Positions 15,601 to 30,900 are shown, numbered from the stretch's first letter. The stretch is 64,000 nt of DNA from Tubulanus polymorphus (GCF_964204645.1 NW_027437465.1:17001-81000); one strand, 5' to 3'. The notes: a model not told the origin generated them from the letters alone. A program made the numbers and translations.

Positions 15601-16925
15601 GTTCAGCGCGAGAAAAGACCTTTTCTCATCAAATTCTCCCCGTATCGGAAAAACGAAAATGTCGATGCGCGAAAGCGCTCAAATCGACGGGAAAGGCACT
15701 TTTCGACCCGAAAACGTCGTTCAGCGCGAGAAAAGCAGTTTTCTCATCAAATTCTCCCCGTATCGGAAAAACGAAAATGTCGATGCGCGAAAGCGCTCAA
15801 ATCGACGGGAAAAGCACATTTCGACCCGAAAACGTTGTTCAGCGCGAGAAAAGCAGTCTTCTCATCAAATTCTCCCAGTATCGGAAAAATGAAAATGTCG
15901 ATGCGCCAGAAAAGCGCTCAAATCGACAGCAAAAGCACATTTCGACCCGTAAAACGTCGTTCAGCGCGAGAAAAAAATTTTTCTCATCAAATTCTCCCCG
16001 TATTGGAAAAACGAAAATGTCGATGCGCGAAAGCGCTCAAATCGACGGGAAAAGCACATTTCGACCCGAAAACGTCGTTCAGCGCGAGAAAAGACGTTTT
16101 CTCATCAAATTCTCACTTTATCGGAAAAATGAAAATGTCGATGCGCGAAAGCGCTCAAATCGACGGGAAAAGCACATTTCGCCCCGAAAACGTCGTTCAG
16201 CGCGAGAAAAGACGTTTTCTCATCAAATTCTCACCATATCGGAAAAATGAAAATGTCGATGCGCCAAAAAAGCGCTCAAATCGACGGGAAAAGCACTTTT
16301 CGACCCGAAAACGTCGTTCAGCGCGAGAAAAGCAGTTTTCTCATCAAATTCTCCCCGTATCGGAAAAACGAAAATGTCGATGCGCGAAAGCGCTCAAATC
16401 GACGGGAAAAGCACATTTCGACCCGAAAACGTCGTTCAGCGCGAGAAAAGACTTTTTCTCATCAAATTCTCCCCGTATCGGAAAAACGAAAATGTCGATG
16501 CGCGAAAGCGCTCAAATCGACGGGAAAAGCACATTTCGACCCGAAAACGTCGTTCAGCGCGAGAAAAGCTGTCTTCTCATCAAATTCTCCCAGTATCGGA
16601 AAAATGAAAATGTCGATGCGCCAGAAAAGCGCTCAAATCGACGGGAAAAGCACATTTCGACCCGTAAAACGTCGTTCAGCGCGAGAAAAAAATTTTTCTC
16701 ATCAAATTCTCCCCGTATTGGAAAAACGAAAATGTCGATGCGCGAAAGCGCTCAAATCGACGGGAAAAGCACATTTCGACCCGAAAACGTCGTTCAGCGC
16801 GAGAAAAGCAGTTTTCTCATCAAATTCTCCCCGTATCGGAAAAACGAAAATGTCGATGCGCGAAAGCGCTCAAATCGACGGGAAAAGCACATTTCGACCC
16901 GAAAACGTCGTTCAGCGCGAGAAAA
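12650..16925. repeat. Higher-order repeat: 2,140-bp block in tandem
   Basis: A run of about 18 variant monomers at roughly 12650-14785 is repeated at a 2,140-bp offset at roughly 14790-16925. Rare variants keep the same spacing in both copies: AATTTCG at 13031 and 15171, CAGTGCGAG at 13346 and 15486, and GGGACAAGC at 13194 and 15334. Only block-wise duplication of many monomers explains this. Boundaries are read from where the variant order stops matching and are approximate. Confidence 0.85.
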
Positions 16926-18830
16926 GCAGTCTTCTCATCAAATTCTCCCAGTATCGGAAAAATGAAAATGTCGATGCGCCAGAAAAGCGCTCAAATCGAC
17001 AGCAAAAGCACATTTCGACCCGTAAAACGTCGTTCAGCGCGAGAAAAAAATTTTTCTCATCAAATTCTCCCCGTATTGGAAAAACGAAAATGTCGATGCG
17101 CGAAAGCGCTCAAATCGACGGGAAAAGCACATTTCGACCCGAAAACGTCGTTCAGCGCGAGAAAAGACGTTTTCTCATCAAATTCTCACTTTATCGGAAA
17201 AATGAAAATGTCGATGCGCGAAAGCGCTCAAATCGACGGGAAAAGCACATTTCGCCCCGAAAACGTCGTTCAGCGCGAGAAAAGACCTTTTCTCATCAAA
17301 TTCTCCCCGTATCGGAAAAACGAAAATGTCGATGCGCGAAAGCGCTCAAATCGACGGGAAAAGCACTTTTCGACCCGAAAACGTCGTTCAGCGCGAGAAA
17401 AGCAGTTTTCTCATCAAATTCTCCCCGTATCGGAAAAACGAAAATGTCGATGCGCGAAAGCGCTCAAATCGACGGGAAAAGCACATTTCGACCCGAAAAC
17501 GTCGTTCAGCGCGAGAAAAGACTTTTTCTCATCAAATTCTCCCCGTATCGGAAAAACGAAAATGTCGATGCGCGAAAGCGCTCAAATCGACGGGAAAAGC
17601 ACATTTCGACCCGAAAACGTCGTTCAGCGCGAGAAAAGCAGTCTTCTCATCAAATTCTCTTAGTATCGGAAAAATGAAAATGTCGATGCGCCAGAAAAGC
17701 GCTCAAATCGACGGGAAAAGCACATTTCGACCCGTAAAACGTCGTTCAGCGCGAGAAAAAAAATTTTCTCATCAAATTCTCCCCGTATCGGAAAAACGAA
17801 AATGTCGATGCGCGAAAGCGCTCAAATCGACGGGAAAAGCACATTTCGACCCGAAAACGTCGTTCAGCGCGAGTTAAGCAGTTTTCTCATCAAATTCTCC
17901 CCGTATCGGAAAAATGAAAATGTAGACGCGCCAAAAAAGCGCCCAAATCGACGGGAAAAGCACATTTCGACCCGAAAACGTCGTTCAGCGCGAGAAAAGA
18001 CGTTTTCTCATCAAATTCTCCCAGTATCGGAAAAATGAAAATGTCTTTGCGCCAGAAAAGCGCTCAAATCGACGGGAAAAGCACATTTCGACCCGAAAAC
18101 GTCGTTCAGCGCGAGAAAAGACGTTTGCTCATCAAATTCTCCCCGTATCCGAAAAATGAAAATGTCGATGCGCGAAAGCGCTCAAATCGACGGGAGAAGC
18201 ACATTTCGACCCGAAAACGTCGTTCAGCGCGAGAAAAGACGTTTTCTCATCAAATTCTCACCATATCGGAAAAATGAAAATGTCGATGCGCCAAAAAAGC
18301 GCTCAAATCGACGGGAAAAGCACTTTTCGACCCGAAAACGTCGTTCAGCGCGAGAAAAGCAGTTTTCTCATCAAATTCTCCCCGTATCGGAAAAACGAAA
18401 ATGTCGATGCGCGAAAGCGCTCAAATCGACGGGAAAAGCACATTTCGACCCGAAAACGTCGTTCAGCGCGAGAAAAGACTTTTTCTCATCAAATTCTCCC
18501 CGTATCGGAAAAACGAAAATGTCGATGCGCGAAAGCGCTCAAATCGACGGGAAAAGCACATTTCGACCCGAAAACGTCGTTCAGCGCGAGAAAAGCAATC
18601 TTCTCATCAAATTCTCCCAGTATCGGAAAAATGAAAATGTCGATGCGCCAGAAAAGCGCTCAAATCGACGGGAAAAGCACATTTCGACCCGTAAAACGTC
18701 GTTCAGCGCGAGAAAAAAAATTTTCTCATCAAATTCTCCCCGTATCGGAAAAACGAAAATGTCGATGCGCGAAAGCGCTCAAATCGACGGGAAAAGCACA
18801 TTTCGACCCGAAAACGTCGTTCAGCGCGAG
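14700..18830. repeat. 4.1-kb segmental copy within the satellite (copy 1)
   Basis: This block matches roughly 19945-24075 at a constant offset of 5,245 bp. Marker variants recur in both, including TCTCTTAGTATC, CGCGAGTTAAGC, AAGCTGTCTTC and AAGCAATCTTC. A visible difference is TGTAGACGCG near 17922 against TGTAGATGCG near 23167, a CpG-to-TpG change. The copies are nearly identical, so the event is recent compared with general monomer divergence. Confidence 0.85.
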
Positions 18831-19944
18831 AAAAGACTTTTTCTCATCAAATTCTCCCCGTATCGGAAAAACGAAAATGTCGATGCGCGAAAGCGCTCAA
18901 ATCGACGGGAAAAGCACATTTCGACCCGAAAACGTCGTTCAGCGCGAGAAAAGCAGTCTTCTCATCAAATTCTCCCAGTATCGGAAAAATGAAAATGTCG
19001 ATGCGCCAGAAAAGCGCTCAAATCGACAGCAAAAGCACATTTCGACCCGTAAAACGTCGTTCAGCGCGAGAAAAGACGTTTTCTCATCAAATTCTCACCA
19101 TATCGGAAAAATGAAAATGTCGATGCGCCGAAAAGCGCTCAAATCGACGGGAAAAGCACTTTTCGACCCGAAAACGTCGTTCAGCGCGAGAAAAGCAGTC
19201 TTCTCATCAAATTCTCACAGTATCGGAAAAATGAAAATGTCGATGCGCCAGAAAAGCGCTCAAATCGACAGCAAAAGCACATTTCGACCCGTAAAACGTC
19301 GTTCAGCGCGAGAAAAAAATTTTTCTCATCAAATTCTCACCGTATCCGAAAAATGAAAATGTCGATGCGCGAAAGCGCTCAAATCGACGGGAGAAGCACA
19401 TTCGACCCGAAAACGTCGTTCAGCGCGAGAAAAGACGTTTTCTCATCAAATTCTCACCATATCGGAAAAATGAAAATGTCGATGCGCCAAAAAAGCGCTC
19501 AAATCGACGGGAAAAGCACTTTTCGACCCGAAAACGTCGTTCAGCGCGAGAAAAGCAGTTTTCTCATCAAATTCTCCCGTATCGGAAAAACGAAAATGTC
19601 GATGCGCGAAAGCGCTCAAATCGACGGGAAAAGCACATTTCGACCCGAAAACGTCGTTCAGCGCGAGAAAAGACTTTTTCTCATCAAATTCTCCCCGTAT
19701 CGGAAAAACGAAAATGTCGATGCGCGAAAGCGCTCAAATCGACGGGAAAAGCACATTTCGACCCGAAAACGTCGTTCAGCGCGAGAAAAGCAGTCTTCTC
19801 ATCAAATTCTCCCAGTATCGGAAAAATGAAAATGTCGATGCGCCAGAAAAGCGCTCAAATCGACGGGAAAAGCACATTTCGACCCGTTAAAACGTCGTTC
19901 AGCGCGAGAAAAAAATTTTTCTCATCAAATTCTCCCCGTATTGG

Positions 19945-22900
19945 AAAAACGAAAATGTCGATGCGCGAAAGCGCTCAAATCGACGGGAAAAGCACATTTC
20001 GACCCGAAAACGTCGTTCAGCGCGAGAAAAGACGTTTTCTCATCAAATTCTCACTTTATCGGAAAAATGAAAATGTCGATGCGCGAAAGCGCTCAAATCG
20101 ACGGGAAAAGCACATTTCGCCCCGAAAACGTCGTTCAGCGCGAGAAAAGACCTTTTCTCATCAAATTCTACCCGTATCGGAAAAACGAAAATGTCGATGC
20201 GCGAAAGCGCTCAAATCGACGGGAAAAGCACTTTTCGACCCGAAAACGTCGTTCAGCGCGAGAAAAGCAGTTTTCTCATCAAATTCTCCCCGTATCGGAA
20301 AAACGAAAATGTCGATGCGCGAAAGCGCTCAAATCGACGGGAAAAGCACATTTCGACCCGAAAACGTCGTTCAGCGCGAGAAAAGACTTTTTCTCATCAA
20401 ATTCTCCCCGTATCGGAAAAACGAAAATTTCGATGCGCGAAAGCGCTCAAATCGACGGGAAAAGCACATTTCGACCCGAAAACGTCGTTCAGCGCGAGAA
20501 AAGCAGTCTTCTCATCAAATTCTCCCAGTATCGGAAAAAATGAAAATGTCGATGCGCCAGAAAAGCGCTCAAATCGACGGGACAAGCACATTTCGACCCG
20601 TAAAACGTCGTTCAGCGCGAGAAAAAAATTTTTCTCATCAAATTCTCCCCGTATTGGAAAAACGAAAATGTCGATGCGCGAAAGCGCTCAAATCGACGGG
20701 AAAAGCACATTTCGACCCGAAAACGTCGTTCAGTGCGAGAAAAGACGTTTTCTCATCAAATTCTCACTTTATCGGAAAAATGAAAATGTCGATGCGCGAA
20801 AGCGCTCAAATCGACGGGAAAAGCACATTTCGCCCCGAAAACGTCGTTCAGCGCGAGAAAAGACCTTTTCTCATCAAATTCTCCCCGTATCGGAAAAACG
20901 AAAATGTCGATGCGCGAAAGCGCTCAAATCGACGGGAAAGGCACTTTTCGACCCGAAAACGTCGTTCAGCGCGAGAAAAGCAGTTTTCTCATCAAATTCT
21001 CCCCGTATCGGAAAAACGAAAATGTCGATGCGCGAAAGCGCTCAAATCGACGGGAAAAGCACATTTCGACCCGAAAACGTTGTTCAGCGCGAGAAAAGCA
21101 GTCTTCTCATCAAATTCTCCCAGTATCGGAAAAATGAAAATGTCGATGCGCCAGAAAAGCGCTCAAATCGACAGCAAAAGCACATTTCGACCCGTAAAAC
21201 GTCGTTCAGCGCGAGAAAAAAATTTTTCTCATCAAATTCTCCCCGTATTGGAAAAACGAAAATGTCGATGCGCGAAAGCGCTCAAATCGACGGGAAAAGC
21301 ACATTTCGACCCGAAAACGTCGTTCAGCGCGAGAAAAGACGTTTTCTCATCAAATTCTCACTTTATCGGAAAAATGAAAATGTCGATGCGCGAAAGCGCT
21401 CAAATCGACGGGAAAAGCACATTTCGCCCCGAAAACGTCGTTCAGCGCGAGAAAAGACGTTTTCTCATCAAATTCTCACCATATCGGAAAAATGAAAATG
21501 TCGATGCGCCAAAAAAGCGCTCAAATCGACGGGAAAAGCACTTTTCGACCCGAAAACGTCGTTCAGCGCGAGAAAAGCAGTTTTCTCATCAAATTCTCCC
21601 CGTATCGGAAAAACGAAAATGTCGATGCGCGAAAGCGCTCAAATCGACGGGAAAAGCACATTTCGACCCGAAAACGTCGTTCAGCGCGAGAAAAGACTTT
21701 TTCTCATCAAATTCTCCCCGTATCGGAAAAACGAAAATGTCGATGCGCGAAAGCGCTCAAATCGACGGGAAAAGCACATTTCGACCCGAAAACGTCGTTC
21801 AGCGCGAGAAAAGCTGTCTTCTCATCAAATTCTCCCAGTATCGGAAAAATGAAAATGTCGATGCGCCAGAAAAGCGCTCAAATCGACGGGAAAAGCACAT
21901 TTCGACCCGTAAAACGTCGTTCAGCGCGAGAAAAAAATTTTTCTCATCAAATTCTCCCCGTATTGGAAAAACGAAAATGTCGATGCGCGAAAGCGCTCAA
22001 ATCGACGGGAAAAGCACATTTCGACCCGAAAACGTCGTTCAGCGCGAGAAAAGCAGTTTTCTCATCAAATTCTCCCCGTATCGGAAAAACGAAAATGTCG
22101 ATGCGCGAAAGCGCTCAAATCGACGGGAAAAGCACATTTCGACCCGAAAACGTCGTTCAGCGCGAGAAAAGCAGTCTTCTCATCAAATTCTCCCAGTATC
22201 GGAAAAATGAAAATGTCGATGCGCCAGAAAAGCGCTCAAATCGACAGCAAAAGCACATTTCGACCCGTAAAACGTCGTTCAGCGCGAGAAAAAAATTTTT
22301 CTCATCAAATTCTCCCCGTATTGGAAAAACGAAAATGTCGATGCGCGAAAGCGCTCAAATCGACGGGAAAAGCACATTTCGACCCGAAAACGTCGTTCAG
22401 CGCGAGAAAAGACGTTTTCTCATCAAATTCTCACTTTATCGGAAAAATGAAAATGTCGATGCGCGAAAGCGCTCAAATCGACGGGAAAAGCACATTTCGC
22501 CCCGAAAACGTCGTTCAGCGCGAGAAAAGACCTTTTCTCATCAAATTCTCCCCGTATCGGAAAAACGAAAATGTCGATGCGCGAAAGCGCTCAAATCGAC
22601 GGGAAAAGCACTTTTCGACCCGAAAACGTCGTTCAGCGCGAGAAAAGCAGTTTTCTCATCAAATTCTCCCCGTATCGGAAAAACGAAAATGTCGATGCGC
22701 GAAAGCGCTCAAATCGACGGGAAAAGCACATTTCGACCCGAAAACGTCGTTCAGCGCGAGAAAAGACTTTTTCTCATCAAATTCTCCCCGTATCGGAAAA
22801 ACGAAAATGTCGATGCGCGAAAGCGCTCAAATCGACGGGAAAAGCACATTTCGACCCGAAAACGTCGTTCAGCGCGAGAAAAGCAGTCTTCTCATCAAAT

Positions 22901-24075
22901 TCTCTTAGTATCGGAAAAATGAAAATGTCGATGCGCCAGAAAAGCGCTCAAATCGACGGGAAAAGCACATTTCGACCCGTAAAACGTCGTTCAGCGCGAG
23001 AAAAAAAATTTTCTCATCAAATTCTCCCCGTATCGGAAAAACGAAAATGTCGATGCGCGAAAGCGCTCAAATCGACGGGAAAAGCACATTTCGACCCGAA
23101 AACGTCGTTCAGCGCGAGTTAAGCAGTTTTCTCATCAAATTCTCCCCGTATCGGAAAAATGAAAATGTAGATGCGCCAAAAAAGCGCCCAAATCGACGGG
23201 AAAAGCACATTTCGACCCGAAAACGTCGTTCAGCGCGAGAAAAGACGTTTTCTCATCAAATTCTCCCAGTATCGGAAAAATGAAAATGTCTTTGCGCCAG
23301 AAAAGCGCTCAAATCGACGGGAAAAGCACATTTCGACCCGAAAACGTCGTTCAGCGCGAGAAAAGACGTTTGCTCATCAAATTCTCCCCGTATCCGAAAA
23401 ATGAAAATGTCGATGCGCGAAAGCGCTCAAATCGACGGGAGAAGCACATTTCGACCCGAAAACGTCGTTCAGCGCGAGAAAAGACGTTTTCTCATCAAAT
23501 TCTCACCATATCGGAAAAATGAAAATGTCGATGCGCCAAAAAAGCGCTCAAATCGACGGGAAAAGCACTTTTCGACCCGAAAACGTCGTTCAGCGCGAGA
23601 AAAGCAGTTTTCTCATCAAATTCTCCCCGTATCGGAAAAACGAAAATGTCGATGCGCGAAAGCGCTCAAATCGACGGGAAAAGCACATTTCGACCCGAAA
23701 ACGTCGTTCAGCGCGAGAAAAGACTTTTTCTCATCAAATTCTCCCCGTATCGGAAAAACGAAAATGTCGATGCGCGAAAGCGCTCAAATCGACGGGAAAA
23801 GCACATTTCGACCCGAAAACGTCGTTCAGCGCGAGAAAAGCAATCTTCTCATCAAATTCTCCCAGTATCGGAAAAATGAAAATGTCGATGCGCCAGAAAA
23901 GCGCTCAAATCGACGGGAAAAGCACATTTCGACCCGTAAAACGTCGTTCAGCGCGAGAAAAAAAATTTTCTCATCAAATTCTCCCCGTATCGGAAAAACG
24001 AAAATGTCGATGCGCGAAAGCGCTCAAATCGACGGGAAAAGCACATTTCGACCCGAAAACGTCGTTCAGCGCGAG
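19945..24075. repeat. 4.1-kb segmental copy within the satellite (copy 2)
   Basis: Partner of the block at roughly 14700-18830, offset 5,245 bp. The two stop matching at the monomer starting near 18817 and 24062, where the upstream copy reads GAGAAAAGACTT and this one GAGTTAAGCAG. About 1.1 kb of other satellite sequence separates the two copies. Confidence 0.85.
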
Positions 24076-27000
24076 TTAAGCAGTTTTCTCATCAAATTCT
24101 CCCCGTATCGGAAAAATGAAAATGTCGATGCGCCAAAAAAGCGCCCAAATCGACGGGAAAAGCACATTTCGACCCGAAAACGTCGTTCAGCGCGAGAAAA
24201 GACGTTTTCTCATCAAATTCTCCCAGTATCGGAAAAATGAAAATGTCTTTGCGCCAGAAAAGCGCTCAAATCGACGGGAAAAGCACATTTCGACCCGAAA
24301 ACGTCGTTCAGCGCGAGAAAAGACGTTTGCTCATCAAATTCTCCCCGTATCGGAAAAACGAAAATGTCGATGCGCGAAAGCGCTCAAATCGACGGGAAAA
24401 GCACATTTCGACCCGAAAACGTCGTTCAGCGCGAGAAAAGACTTTTTCTCATCAAATTCTCCCCGTATCGGAAAAACGAAAATGTCGATGCGCGAAAGCG
24501 CTCAAATCGACGGGAAAAGCACATTTCGACCCGAAAACGTCGTTCAGCGCGAGAAAAGCAGTCTTCTCATCAAATTCTCCCAGTATCGGAAAAATGAAAA
24601 TGTCGATGCGCCAGAAAAGCGCTCAAATCGACAGCAAAAGCACATTTCGACCCGTAAAACGTCGTTCAGCGCGAGAAAAAAATTTTTCTCATCAAATTCT
24701 CCCCGTATCCGAAAAATGAAAATGTCGATGCGCGAAAGCGCTCAAATCGACGGGAGAAGCACATTTCGACCCGAAAACGTCGTTCAGCGCGAGAAAAGAC
24801 GTTTTCTCATCAAATTCTCACCATATCGGAAAAATGAAAATGTCGATGCGCCAAAAAAGCGCTCAAATCGACGGGAAAAGCACTTTTCGACCCGAAAACG
24901 TCGTTCAGCGCGAGAAAAGCAGTCTTCTCATCAAATTCTCCCAGTATCGGAAAAATGAAAATGTCGATGCGCCAGAAAAGCGCTCAAATCGACAGCAAAA
25001 GCACATTTCGACCCGTAAAACGTCGTTCAGCGCGAGAAAAAAATTTTTCTCATCAAATTCTCCCCGTATTGGAAAAACGAAAATGTCGATGCGCGAAAGC
25101 GCTCAAATCGACGGGAAAAGCACATTTCGACCCGAAAACGTCGTTCAGCGCGAGAAAAGACGTTTTCTCATCAAATTCTCACTTTATCGGAAAAATAAAA
25201 ATGTCGATGCGCGAAAGCGCTCAAATCGACGGGAAAAGCACATTTCGCCCCGAAAACGTCATTCAGCGCGAGAAAAGACCTTTTCTCATCAAATTCTCCC
25301 CGTATCGGAAAAACGAAAATGTCGATGCGCGAAAGCGCTCAAATCGACGGGAAAAGCACATTTCGACCCGAAAACGTCGTTCAGCGCGAGAAAAGACGTT
25401 TTCTCATCAAATTCTCACCATATCGGAAAAATGAAAATGTCGATGCGCCAAAAAAGCGCTCAAATCGACGGGAAAAGCACTTTTCGACCCGAAAACGTCG
25501 TTCAGCGCGAGAAAAGCAGTTTTCTCATCAAATTCTCCCCGTATCGGAAAAACGAAAATGTCGATGCGTGAAAGCGCTCAAATCGACGGGAAAAGCACAT
25601 TTCGACCCGAAAACGTCGTTCAGCGCGAGAAAAGACTTTTTCTCAACAAATTCTCCCCGTATCGGAAAAACGAAAATGTCGATGCGCGAAAGCGCTCAAA
25701 TCGACGGGAAAAGCACATTTCGACCCGAAAACGTCGCTCAGCGCGAGAAAAGCAGTCTTCTCATCAAATTCTCCCAGTATCGGAAAAATGAAAATGTCGA
25801 TGCGCCAGAAAAGCGCTCAAATCGACGGGAAAAGCACATTTCGACCCGTAAAACGTCGTTCAGCGCGAGAAAAAAATTTTTCTCATCAAATTCTCCCCGT
25901 ATTGGAAAAACGAAAATGTCGATGCGCGAAAGCGCTCAAATCGACGGGAAAAGCACTTTTCGACCCGAAAACGTCGTTCAGCGCGAGAAAAGACGTTTTC
26001 TCATCAAATTCTCACTTTATCGGAAAAATGAAAATGTCGATGCGCGAAAGCGCTCAAATCGACGGGAAAAGCACATTTCGCCCCGAAAACGTCGTTCAGC
26101 GCGAGAAAAGACGTTTTCTCATCAAATTCTCCCCGTATCGGAAAAACGAAAATGTCGATGCGCGAAAGCGCTCAAATCGACGGGAAAAGCACATTTCGAC
26201 CCGAAAACGTCGTTCAGCGCGAGAAAAGTCGTTTGCTCATCAAATTCTCCCCGTATCGGAAAAACGAAAATGTCGATGCGCGAAAGCGCTCAAATCGACG
26301 GGAAAAGCACATTTCGACCCGAAAACGTCGTTCAGCGCGAGAAAAGCAGTCTTCTCATCAAATTCTCCCAGTATCGGAAAAATGAAAATGTCGATGCGCC
26401 AGAAAAGCGCTCAAATCGACGGGAAAAGCACATTTCGACCCGAAAACGTCGTTCAGCGCGAGAAAATTCGTTTGCTCATCAAATTCTCCCCGTATCGGAA
26501 AAACGAAAATGTCGATGCGCGAAAGCGCTCAAATCGACGGGAAAAGCACATTTCGACCCGAAAACGTCGTTCAGCGCGAGAAAAGACGTTTTCTCATCAA
26601 ATTCTCCCCGTAGCAGAAAAACGAAAATGTTAATGCGCCAGAAAAGCGCTCAAATCGACAGGAAAAGCACATTTCGACCCGAAAACGTCGTTCAGCGCGA
26701 GAAAAGACGTTTTCTCATCAAATTCTCCCCGTATCGGAAAAATGAAAATGTCGATGCGCAAGAAAAGCGCTCAAATCGACGGGAAAAGCACATTTCGACC
26801 CGAAAACGTCGTTCAGCGCGAGAAAAGACGTTTTCTCATCAAATTCTCACTTTATCGGAAAAATGAAAATGTCGATGCGCGAAAGCGCTCAAATCGACGG
26901 GAAAAGCACATTTCGACCCGAAAACATCGTTCAGTGCGAGAAAAGACCTTTTCTCATCAAATTCTCCCCGTATCGGAAAAACGAAAATGTCGATGCGCGA

Positions 27001-27929
27001 AAGCGCTCAAATCGACGGGAAAAGCACTTTTCGACCCGAAAACGACGTTCAGCGCGAGAAAAGCAGTTTTCTCATCAAATTCTCCCCGTATCGGAAAAAC
27101 GAAAATGTCGATGCGCGAAAGCGCTCAAATCGACGGGAAAAGCACATTTTGACCCGAAAACGTCGTTCAGCGCGAGAAAAGACGTTTTCTCATCAAATTC
27201 TCCCCGTATCGGAAAAATGAAAATGTCGATGCGCAAGAAAAGCGCTCAAATCGACGGGAAAAGCATATTTCGACCCGAAAACGACGTTCAGCGCGAGAAA
27301 AGCAGTTTTCTCATCAAATTCTCCCCGTATCGGAAAAACGAAAATGTCGATGCGCGAAAGCGCTCAAATCGACGGGAAAAGCACATTTCGACCCGAAAAC
27401 GTCGTTCAGCGCGAGAAAAGACTTTTTCTCATCAAATTCTCCCCGTATCGGAAAAACGATGTCGACGCGCGAAAGCGATCAAATCGACGGGAAAAGCACA
27501 TTTCGACCCGAAAACGTCGTTCAGCGCGAGAAAAGACTTTTTCTCATCAAATTCTCCCCGTATCGGAAAAACGAAAATGTCGATGCGCAAAAGCGCTCAA
27601 ATCGACAGGAAAAGCTCATTTCGACCCGAAAACATCGTTCAGCGCGAGATAAGCAGTTTTCTCATCAAATTCTCCCCGTATCGGAAAAATGAAAATGTCG
27701 ATGCGCCAGAAAAGCGCTCAAATCGACGGGAAAAGCACATTTCGACCCGAAAACGTCGTTCAGCGCGAGAAAAGTCGTTTGCTCATCAAATTCTCCCCGT
27801 ATCGGAAAAACGAAAATGTCGATGCGCGAAAGCGCTCAAATCGACGGGAAAAGCACATTTCGACCCGAAAACGTCGTTCAGCGCGAGAAAAGACGTTTTC
27901 TCATCAAATTCTCCCCGTATCCGAAAAAT

Positions 27930-30900
27930 GAAAATGTCGATGCGCGAAAGCGCTCAAATCGACGGGAGAAGGACATTTCGACCCGGAAACGTCGTTCAGC
28001 GCGAGAAAAGACGTTTTCTCATCAAATTCTCCCAGTATCGGAAAAATGAAAATGTCGATGCGCCAGAAAAGCGCTCAAATCGACGGGAAAAGCACATTTC
28101 GACCCGTAAAACGTCGTTCAGCGCGAGAAAAGACGTTTTCTCATCAAATTCTCCCCGTATCGGAAAAACGAAAATGTCGATGCGCGAAAGCGCTCAAATC
28201 GACGGGAAAAGCACATTTCGACCCGAAAACGTCGTTCAGCGCGAGATAAGCAGTTTTCTCATCAAATTCTCCCCGTATCGGAAAAATGAAAATGTCGATG
28301 CGCCAAAAAAGCGCCCAAATCGACGGGAAAAGCACATTTCGACCCGAAAACGTCGTTCAGCGCGAGAAAAAGACGTTTTCTCATCAAATTCTCCCAGTAT
28401 CGGAAAATGAAAATGTCGATGCGCCAGAAAAGCGCTCAAATCGACGGGAAAAGCACATTTCGACCCGAAAACGTCGTTCAGCGCGAGAAAAGTCGTTTGC
28501 TCATCAAATTCTCCCCGTATCGGAAAAACGAAAATGTCGATGCGCGAAAGCGCTCAAATCGACGGGAAAAGCACATTTCGACCCGAAAACGTCGTTCAGC
28601 GCGAGAAAAGACGTTTTCTCATCAAATTCTCCCCGTATCCGAAAAATGAAAATGTCGATGCGCGAAAGCGCTCAAATCGACGGGAGAAGGACATTTCGAC
28701 CCGAAAACGTTGTTCAGCGCGAGAAAAGACGTTTTCTCATCAAATTCTCCCCGTAGCAGAAAAACGAAAATGTCAATGCGCCAGAAAAGCGCTCAAATCG
28801 ACAGGAAAAGCACATTTCGACCCGAAAACGTCGTTCAGCGCGAGAAAAGACGTTTTCTCAGCAAATTCTCCCCGTATCGGAAAAATGAAAATGTCGATGC
28901 GCCAGAAAAGCGCTCAAATCGACGGGAAAAGCACACTTCGACCCGTAAAACGTCGTTCAGCGCGAGAAAAGACGTTTTCTCATCAAATTCTCACTTTATC
29001 GGAAAAATGAAAATGTCGATGCGCGAAAGCGCTCAAATCGACGGGAAAAGCCTATTTCGACCCGAAAACATCGTTCAGTGCGAGAAAAGACCTTTTCTCA
29101 TCAAATTCTCCCCGTATCGGAAAAACGAAAATGTCGATGCGCGAAAGCGCTCAAATCGACGGGAAAAGCACATTTCGACCCGAAAACGTCATTCAGCGCG
29201 AGAAAAGACGTTTTCTCATCAAATTCTCCCCGTATCCGAAAAATGAAAATGTCGATGCGCGAAAGCGCTCAAATCGACGGGAGAAGCACATTTCCACCCG
29301 AAAACGTCGTTCAGCGCGAGAAAAGACGTTTTCTCATCAAATTCTCCCCGTATCGGAAAAATGAAAATGTCGATGCAAAACGTCGTTCAGCGCGAGAAAA
29401 GACTTTTTCTCATCAAATTCTCCCCGTATCGGAAAAACGAAAATGTCGATGCGCGAAAGCGCTCAAATCGACGGGAGAAGGACATTTCGACCCGAAAACG
29501 TCGTTCAGCGCGAGAAAAGACGTTTTCTCATCAAATTCTCCCAGTATCGGAAAAATGAAAATGTCGATGCGCCAGAAAAGCGCTCAAATCGACGGGAAAA
29601 GCACATTTCGACCCGTAAAACGTCGTTCAGCGCGAGAAAAGACGTTTTCTCATCAAATTCTCCCCGTATCGGAAAAACGAAAATGTCGATGCGCGAAAGC
29701 GCTCAAATCGACGGGAAAAGCACATTTCGACCCGAAAACGTCGTTCAGCGCGAGATAAGCAGTTTTCTCATCAAATTCTCCCCGTATCGGAAAAATGAAA
29801 ATGTCGATGCGCCAAAAAAGCGCCCAAATCGACGGGAAAAGCACATTTCGACCCGAAAACGTCGTTCAGCGCGAGAAAAAGACGTTTTCTCATCAAATTC
29901 TCCCAGTATCGGAAAAATGAAAATGTCGATGCGCCAGAAAAGCGCTCAAATCGACGGGAAAAGCACATTTCGACCCGAAAACGTCGTTCAGCGCGAGAAA
30001 AGTCGTTTGCTCATCAAATTCTCCCCGTATCGGAAAAACGAAAATGTCGATGCGCGAAAGCGCTCAAATCGACGGGAAAAGCACATTTCGACCCGAAAAC
30101 GTCGTTCAGCGCGAGAAAAGACGTTTTCTCATCAAATTCTCCCCGTATCCGAAAAATGAAAATGTCGATGCGCGAAAGCGCTCAAATCGACGGGAGAAGG
30201 ACATTTCGACCCGAAAACGTTGTTCAGCGCGAGAAAAGACGTTTTCTCATCAAATTCTCCCCGTAGCAGAAAAACGAAAATGTCAATGCGCCAGAAAAGC
30301 GCTCAAATCGACAGGAAAAGCACATTTCGACCCGAAAACGTCGTTCAGCGCGAGAAAAGACGTTTTCTCATCAAATTCTCCCCGTATCGGAAAAATGAAA
30401 ATGTCGATGCGCCAGAAAAGCGCTCAAATCGACGGGAAAAGCACACTTCGACCCGTAAAACGTCGTTCAGCGCAAGAAAAGACGTTTTCTCATCAAATTC
30501 TCACTTTATCGGAAAAATGAAAATGTCGATGCGCGAAAGCGCTCAAATCGACGGGAAAAGCCTATTTCGACCCGAAAACATCGTTCAGTGCGAGAAAAGA
30601 CCTTTTCTCATCAAATTCTCCCCGTATCGGAAAAACGAAAATGTCGATGCGCGAAAGCGCTCAAATCGACGGGAAAAGCACATTTCGACCCGAAAACGTC
30701 GTTCAGCGCGAGAAAAGACGTTTTCTCATCAAATTCTCCCCGTATCCGAAAAATGAAAATGTCGATGCGCGAAAGCGCTCAAATCGACGGGAGAAGCACA
30801 TTTCGACCCGAAAACGTCGTTCAGCGCGAGAAAAGACGTTTTCTCATCAAATTCTCCCCGTATCGGAAAAATGAAAATGTCGATGCAAAACGTCGTTCAG